Below are positions 58,401 to 64,000 of a stretch of DNA of 64,000 nucleotides, in pieces. Source of the stretch: Hyparrhenia diplandra (Eukaryota > Streptophyta > Magnoliopsida > Poales > Poaceae); assembly GCA_015847255.1 (NCBI GenBank), contig JADLZK010012330.1, positions 102,313 to 166,312 on the forward strand, in the 5' to 3' direction. The translations under genes and the position numbers were made by a program. How positions within the stretch are numbered: position 1 is the stretch's first letter; each line of letters starts with the position of its first letter. The notes beneath the pieces were generated by a model, which was not told where the DNA came from, searched no databases, and saw nothing but the letters and a program-made list of their open reading frames with translations.

Positions 58401-60786
58401 CTTTAATTAAGTAGATGCCCACTAAGCCTGTTAAGCAGGGTTGTGGCTAGAGCGGTGACCGGTGGGCCGTCTGCAGAGCGGTCCTCTTGCATCTTGACTC
58501 ATGGGTATTCAGTCAGTTCACAAGGTTTGATACGGTCATACCACTTTGCGTTCACCCTTCACTGCTCCCGGTCTATCCTGCACAAACTCCTCACTTGATC
58601 TTCTCCATTATCATACACATAACTTACTCACACCATGGTTAGTCTCACACACACTCAACCGAAGTGTATATAATTCATTCATCATTCACACATGAGCACA
58701 TGTGAACTATGTGTTCGCAAAAAGACACGCATAGAATGTTTTTGAAAGCCATGCACTTATGTTTGAGGTTGAGCACAAATTCATACACCTCATAATTTCG
58801 AACAAAATTTAACCTTTAATACCTTTCTAAAAAAACCTTTAGTGCCTTGTATTAATCCAGGACAGAGGGAGTATTCGCCATTCTCTGTAGAAAGTTTCTT
58901 AAATGTGTCATATAGATCATTCAGTAGTTTTTATTATGCTTGCATGATGGGTTTTTTCTCGATCATGTAAAAAGTTTGTGCATCTTTATACTAAGGTAGA
59001 GAAAGAGTTTAATACAACACACCTTAGCGGTGCCCTAGGGGGTCGGAAGAATTGTACATGGAGATGCTCAGACCCACCCTAGAATTGTACAACACGACTT
59101 AGCGGCGTCTTGCATGATGACTTTGTTTTCTCCTGTGAATAAATTTATCTGGATATCTATTATTTATTCTCTGTTACACGTAGAAACTTTCACAAATCTA
59201 TTAGATAGATGCATTGGTTTTTTTTATTCTCCGGGCATGACGTTTTTTTTTTTTTTTCTAATTTTGCTTGCCATAACCTCTTGATAGCCCTCGGGTCTAT
59301 GATTTGTTAAGTAAGTACAACTAAATGCGTGCCGGCTGTAATGAAGACTAATATATTATATTCTGGTACAAGATAAGGGTAGCTGTTCCAGTGGAGTTTA
59401 GAAGTATATGTGCCTTAATTTCATAGTTTCATATTATATATCCATGTTTTTCAAACGGTGATACAAGCTAGGAGTATGTGTTTCGTTTAAAAAAAAACTA
59501 GGAGTATGTGTTCACTAATGTTTTCATATTATATCCATGTTAATCAGTAATGTCTTCATACGGTGATACGAGCATAGTTATGAAGTACATTACCAGTGGG
59601 GCTTCGGATTTCCTGATAAAGCCGGTGAGAATTGAAGTGCTGAAGAACATATGGCAGCATGTGTTCCGGAAGCAGCTAATTGGGGAGAACAGACGAAGCA
59701 TCAGCAGCAATAATGCTCAACACCTCGATCAGGTTTCATATCCACCAACCATAGCTCCTGCTTCTACATGTGCCACAAGAACCACAGGAATGATCACTGA
59801 AGCCGCCACGGCGACACTGGAGAGCGCGACAAGAGAGACGGCTAACGGGACGGTCACAGATATACAGGATCTCAGGAAGTCAAGGCTCAGCTGGACCATA
59901 CAGCTGCACCGCCAATTCATTGCAGCTGTGAATTCCCTGGGGGAAAGTGAGTAGTGATCAATAACATTTCCTTAGCTTTAAGCATGTTCGTATATTAACA
60001 TAGTACTTATTTTCTTTGTGTTAATTATATATATTGGTTATACACTTGGTTTACAGAGGCAGTTCCAAAGAAGATACTGGAGACAATGTGTGTTAAACAT
60101 TTGACAAGAGAACAAGTAGCAAGCCACCTGCAGGTAATTAATTAACTAATATATATGTTCTCGTACAAGGCAAAGACATGCATGCTAGATGAATATGTCT
60201 CCTAGGTTAAACATTGGACAAGAGAACAAGTTGCATGCATTATAGTTAATTATCTCCATCATTAAAAATCCATGATGTTAATGTTAACGCAAACTAATAT
60301 ATAAAAATTCAATTATTTTGTATGTGCTAAAACCTAGCCATAGCTCAAATAAAATTCAGTCTATAACTGCATATAGATCATTTCATTTTGTAATACTTCT
60401 GTAATATAGTTATGTGTTGTTTATGGATATATGAACAATAAAAATTCTACTTCAAAAAAATGATGCAGAAATACAGGCTTCACCTAAGAAAATTGAATCA
60501 AACATCGGACAAGGATGACACGCCTTCATCATCAAGCCATCCCAATGAATCAAACATTCTCAGAACCGAATTCAACAGTTCCTTGAATTCAACGTATTTT
60601 GATCAAGATGGATGCTTGGAGATCACAGATTACTCTTTGCCCAAGGATGACATCTCAAGTGGCTCAGACTGTATGCTGGGAGAACGAAACAACTACTCAC
60701 CTCAAGGTTTCCAGGATTTCAGATGGGATTCAGAGAAACAGGGATCTGAAACGACATATTTATGGAATTTCGAGGCAGATGAGTGA
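55493..60786 (+). CDS. Ehd1: B-type response regulator, Ehd1-like
   Basis: Five coding exons (55493-55598, 55705-55857, 59548-59946, 60057-60133, 60469-60786) join in frame to 350 aa; rice Ehd1 is 341 aa. The receiver domain (about 10-120) has phospho-acceptor Asp62 (IISDVFFPTEDG) and Lys111 (LIKPVR). The acidic pocket reads IDNN (16-19) where DD is usual. The GARP/Myb-like DNA-binding domain (about 197-250) runs RKSRLSWTIQLHRQFIAAVN ... KAVPKKIL ... LTREQVASHLQKYR. The tail DYSLPKDDISSGSDCMLGE ... GFQDFRWDSEKQ is the Ehd1 signature. It is a nuclear transcription factor that in rice promotes flowering by activating Hd3a/RFT1. It is one residue short in the GARP loop (LGEKAVPK). Intron 2 is 3.7 kb and full of transposons. 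Confidence 0.93.
56117..56523. mobile_element. CACTA-derived remnant in Ehd1-like intron 2
   Basis: The right tip aactgtagtagtg (ending 56523) is CACTACTACAGTT in reverse. The unit gccgcccctacaaa recurs several times in both orientations (for example near 56270, 56308, 56500), as in CACTA subterminal regions. The left tip is degenerate. No transposase. Confidence 0.65.
57193..57546 (-). mobile_element. 354-bp tRNA-derived SINE in Ehd1-like intron 2
   Basis: The 16-bp target duplication atttagaacccaatat lies at 57177-57192 and 57547-57562. On the minus strand the head contains an A-box-like taccagttggtcagggcg and a B-box-like ggatttgaacc about 40 bp later, resembling a tRNA. The tail ends in a T run, as in p-SINE-type elements. 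A 19-base G run (57209-57227) lies near the tail. Confidence 0.75.
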
Positions 60787-61191
60787 TTCTCTGTCACTAT
60801 AAACACGCATCATACCACAAAATATAACTGAGTAATAATGTGCACTTATATGCCATGTCCTGAATAATGACAGCCTATGTGTAGATCGAGTATTACATCC
60901 TGTACTAATGAACCTCATTTGTGTATGTGTTGCCTACTTGAGAGTAACATAAATACTGCAACGAACAAGGACTACTTGACTGTATAGACCATAAATAGCC
61001 ATACCTAATAAATTTGGGATCTCAAATAATTGTACTATATTGAATATAGTTATATATAGTTTGTAATTATGCACTTATACTTCTCTACAGGAAACAACTA
61101 ATTAGATGTCTATGATTATTATTGTTTCTAGCTTCTCTAAAGGTCTATAATAGATGTTATTGTTTCAGTTATTATTTTACTTACGAGCTTG
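60787..61191. other. Ehd1-like gene 3' UTR and AT-rich downstream DNA
   Basis: Probable 3' UTR followed by AT-rich sequence. No further gene or repeat is recognised. Confidence 0.5.
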
Positions 61192-61420
61192 CACTATTAC
61201 AAAAAAAATGATTTGGGAGGCGTTTCCCTTTTTTCCGAGGCGGGCTAGCGTGAGGACAGCCTCGGTTAATCTAGGCCAGCTGAGGCCGGGCTTTAGGCCA
61301 AGCAACCGAGGCGGGCGTCGTAATATAACCACCTCGGTTGTTAATGTTGACTAACCGAGACGGTTAACTTATCCTAACCGCCTCGGTTAATGTGATAACT
61401 GAGGCACGTACCAAATTCTT
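61192..61420. mobile_element. CACTA-like element end
   Basis: The tip cactattacaaaa is followed by repeated ccgaggcggg / taaccgcctcggtta subterminal units in both orientations. No matching second tip was found, so it is a truncated copy. Confidence 0.6.
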
Positions 61421-61495
61421 TCTTTAAGGGACCGTAAGATGCATATTTGTGGTTCACAAAAGACAAATTGGCACCAATAGTTTCCATGGGCTAAC

Positions 61496-61678
61496 CAGTG
61501 ATGGAGCTAACGACCGGCCTCCAGCCCTACCTACCGATCCTGGGTACATGGAGCCCCCCCCCCCCTCCACTAAGCCCTGCCTTAATTTTATATAGATTAG
61601 AAGGGGCATAGTAGAGTTAAGTCGTCGTAGACTTTTGTTTAGGCCGTCCTAAAAATTTTTTTCCTAGCTTCGTCGCTA
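61496..61678. mobile_element. Possible hAT MITE
   Basis: Tips cagtgatggagcta and tagcttcgtcgcta are imperfect inverted repeats. The flanks gggctaac and aggctgac resemble a decayed 8-bp target duplication. Contains a C run of about 13 bases at 61554-61566. Confidence 0.45.
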
Positions 61679-61772
61679 AGGCTGACCAAAACATGAGTGT
61701 GTCCATGAAAATAGTCAACAAGCAAGGCAAACTAGGAATACATAACTACAAACATACTACCAGAGAACAAAA

Positions 61773-61995
61773 CACTACTCTTGTCGGTTTTGTTGATTCC
61801 TGACGGTTTTAAAATAACGAGATAGGAACCAAGAATAACTCCTATCGATCAGACAAAAACAACAGCAAATAGCCGCTCGATCCTGTCGGTCTCTTATAAC
61901 CTACCAAAGGCAAAAACTAACATGTCGGTAGGAGTAAGAATGATTCCTGAAAGTTAGGAAAAACTGTCAAGAACTTTGTTTCTTGTCGAATTGAG
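61773..61995. mobile_element. Second CACTA-like element end
   Basis: The tip cactactcttgtcggttttg is followed by recurring gtcggt / ctgtcggt and tcctgacgg words. The matching end was not found. Confidence 0.45.
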
Positions 61996-62085
61996 TACCG
62001 AATGAGATTTAGGTTTTTCTTCTCTAGGCGTGAGTATGAAAAACCAAACAAACACAACCCAAATTCCAGATTTCTCCTAATGAGG

Positions 62086-62224
62086 TGGGCTTCTCCTACT
62101 GTTTTTGCATTTAAAATTTAGTATAAACTTTCTCTATTAATAAATGTTTCCTAATGATATTCTCATATGCTATGACTCGTGGTAATGTTTTATTATTACT
62201 AACTAAAAACACTAGGAGAAGTCC
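62086..62224. mobile_element. MITE-like repeat, copy 2
   Basis: Tips gggcttctcctactgttttt and ttagttag..ctaggagaagtcc in reverse. It is an inverted copy of 50032-50165 with several indels; the two copies bracket the Ehd1-like gene. Confidence 0.55.
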
Positions 62225-62560
62225 ATAATTTCGGTAAAGTCTCATGCTCACTCCATGAGCGCAAGATATGCTAAAACCCTAGGCTACCATTTTCATGGTC
62301 CTACATGCAGTAGTGTCCTGATAAAAGTAGCCCCAGACCCTAATTGGCGCCTCCCACTACTCGACGTGCACATCCCACCCCGCCACCACCCCCCCATGCA
62401 TGTGTATTTTTCTAGTACTAGGTCAATTCCCGTGCATTGCTACGAGTTTAAAAATTCATGACAAGTACATATACACTTTTTCGAAAGCGCGCTTGTGCAT
62501 GTATTGCATTATAAGAGAAAGTAGAGTTATTACATACCCGACTGTGGCTGATGGCGAGAT
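62225..62560. other. Intergenic stretch without recognised features
   Basis: No gene, RNA or repeat could be supported here apart from short C-rich runs near 62373-62396. Confidence 0.4.
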
Positions 62561-63960
62561 ACCAAAGGTCAAAGTGGGAAAACACTACACAAGGCGCCGA
62601 CTCTAACAGTGGAGCAGAGACGACCGATGCACTAAGACTACATCAGATGTGCTACAAGTACTCGGTCGATGACAAGACGACCGGGTCAGTCCCCAATGGC
62701 GCGCCCTCGAACGGCGAGGGCGCATCATGGGAACGCCCCCCCCGCCCCATAACATCTCCTTCTTGGCCGACGCGTGATTTCCCTCGAAGTGATGGCGGAA
62801 ACGCCGCCTCAAAGACGGGTCAGCGAAGTTGGAGGGGGCGTCCGCCGGACGGCCTTCCAATCTGTTGAACATGACCCGACGCGCTTGGCGTTCCGGATTG
62901 GGATCACGTTGGTCGTGCTTGGTAGCAAGCCTGGTGCTGCGTCAAAGCCCCAAGACGTCAACAGAGCTGGAAGTCCGAGCATCGGTTCCTTAATCGGAGG
63001 GTCTTCAGCGGCAAGGTGATGGAGTCGAGGAAGGCGGCGACGGATGCAGCCGTTGGGGCAGCTGCGGGCACGCGAGTGCGGTGCAATCCTCGGCGTGGCG
63101 GCGGCGCGAGGTTCGCGGTGGTGCGTCGCCGTTGAGGATTTCCGCGGCCGGCACATCGACCTCCGACGCCACAACATCAACGAGTTGAGCTCGACTAGAC
63201 ATAGCGGCTGGGGGGCTCCATCTGCATCGTCTAGGAGAATGGATGCGCGACGAGGGACGCCTCGAGATCATCCAACATTGGGTCTACCCGAACAGGGGGA
63301 TCCGTGCCCACAAGCGGCTCGAGCGTGAACGGGTCTGTGGGTGTGTCGGCGTTGCCCACCTCCATCGATGGCCTGGCGCCCATCCCCAGCTGAGGCAAGG
63401 CCAATGTCAAGGGGGCCGAGCAAAGGATCCGCCCGACAAGGAAAGGAGGTGCCAATGGCCCGGCCGCCCCTAGGGCGTCCAGGCCCCGGATACAGCTGAT
63501 GACGACACGACGGTCTTGAGGACAGAGAGGTGGCTCCTGAACCCTGTGTCGAGGCTTTTGCACACTGCTCGTGGAGGGGTGCAATGGCGGAAGGCAACAT
63601 TGATGCTTGGAGTTCCTCGCCCGGTGCTTTGTGTTGAGGCAGATGAGGCAATAGGACGGAAGGAACAACGGGCGGCAACGTGATCCCCAAGCCAGGCAGT
63701 TGAAGCAGAGCCCGACAAGGGATGGTGGCACAAGACGTCGACAACGAGGGTTGGGTGAGGCACGCCATCACCTACGCCGCGCTTCAACGAGTAAAACCGT
63801 CGCCATCGGGCGGGGGCGCCGACGGTGGTGGAGAGGCCCGGCGGTGCCGCGGCTCATGAAGACAACGACGGTGGTCACCAGACGACGGAGGCCGGTGGCA
63901 AGGGCCCGTCGATGGAAGGCGTGGAGCGCGGCCCGGCGACAACGGGGTGGGCGCCACTAA
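62560..63960 (-). pseudogene. Decayed retroelement frame with zinc knuckle, probably LINE ORF1/gag-like
   Basis: On the minus strand, pieces in different frames near 63650-63730 together resemble the CCHC knuckle region of grass LINE ORF1-type proteins: GLCFNCLAWG in one frame, DHVAARC in another, then CLICLNTKHRARNSK. Downstream minus-strand pieces (SSRAQLVDVVASEVDVPAAEIL, about 63120-63220) may belong to the same protein. There are several frameshifts and GC-rich overlapping frames on both strands, so no intact frame is claimed. The element continues beyond the window. Confidence 0.45.
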
Positions 63961-64000
63961 CCTAGCTTGGCTGGTTCCACTGCTAGGGACAGCGCCTCTT

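Overview
The window is nuclear DNA of a grass, most likely a panicoid cereal or relative. It shows GT-AG spliced genes with GC-rich first exons, Ty1/copia elements with the plant iMet-type primer site, and many grass-type MITEs (Stowaway, Tourist, hAT, CACTA). It also carries a B-type response regulator of the grass Ehd1 type. There are no bacterial features, no CRISPR array, and no tRNA or rRNA gene that I could support.

Layout. Bases 1-1263 hold two degenerate LINE fragments. Bases about 1264-21482 are a nested transposon block. The outer part is a roughly 1.4 kb element with diverged inverted ends. Two Ty1/copia LTR retrotransposons sit in it in opposite orientation, each with both LTRs and a perfect 5-bp target duplication: 1492-10415 (+, gccgg) and 11361-21259 (-, gaggt). 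Both are disabled by frameshifts or stops.

Bases 21483-45300 are a gene island, with the recognisable genes all on the + strand. In order these are a bifunctional FMN hydrolase/riboflavin kinase (22738-26145, 10 coding exons), a WDR70-type WD40 protein (28254-32556, 8 exons), a GTD-binding (DUF593, Floury1/myosin-binding type) membrane protein (33801-35302), and a DUF1338 protein of the FLOURY ENDOSPERM7/2-oxoadipate dioxygenase type (40620-45201, 7 exons). A short hypothetical frame on the minus strand lies at 38626-39054. Between the GTD and DUF1338 genes is a mosaic of duplicated blocks, an HIR (SPFH family) pseudogene, an LTR tip and MITEs.

Bases 45300-53500 are mostly intergenic, with a CACTA element that itself carries a poly-A retroposon. 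Bases 55493-60786 encode an Ehd1-like B-type response regulator (5 coding exons, 350 aa) with a 3.7 kb second intron enlarged by a CACTA remnant and a 354-bp SINE. Bases 60787-64000 are transposon remnants, ending in a decayed zinc-knuckle retroelement frame on the minus strand.

The genes do not form one pathway. Two relate to endosperm or plastid biology (DUF1338/FLO7, Floury1-like GTD), one to flavin metabolism, one is a WD40 scaffold, and one is a floral-transition regulator. From memory, rice FLO7 and Ehd1 are close neighbours on chromosome 10, which supports a syntenic segment. Three gene exons (WDR70 exon 1, the GTD frame, the DUF1338 transit-peptide region) each show a single-base frame break, so either consensus errors or real lesions should be considered.
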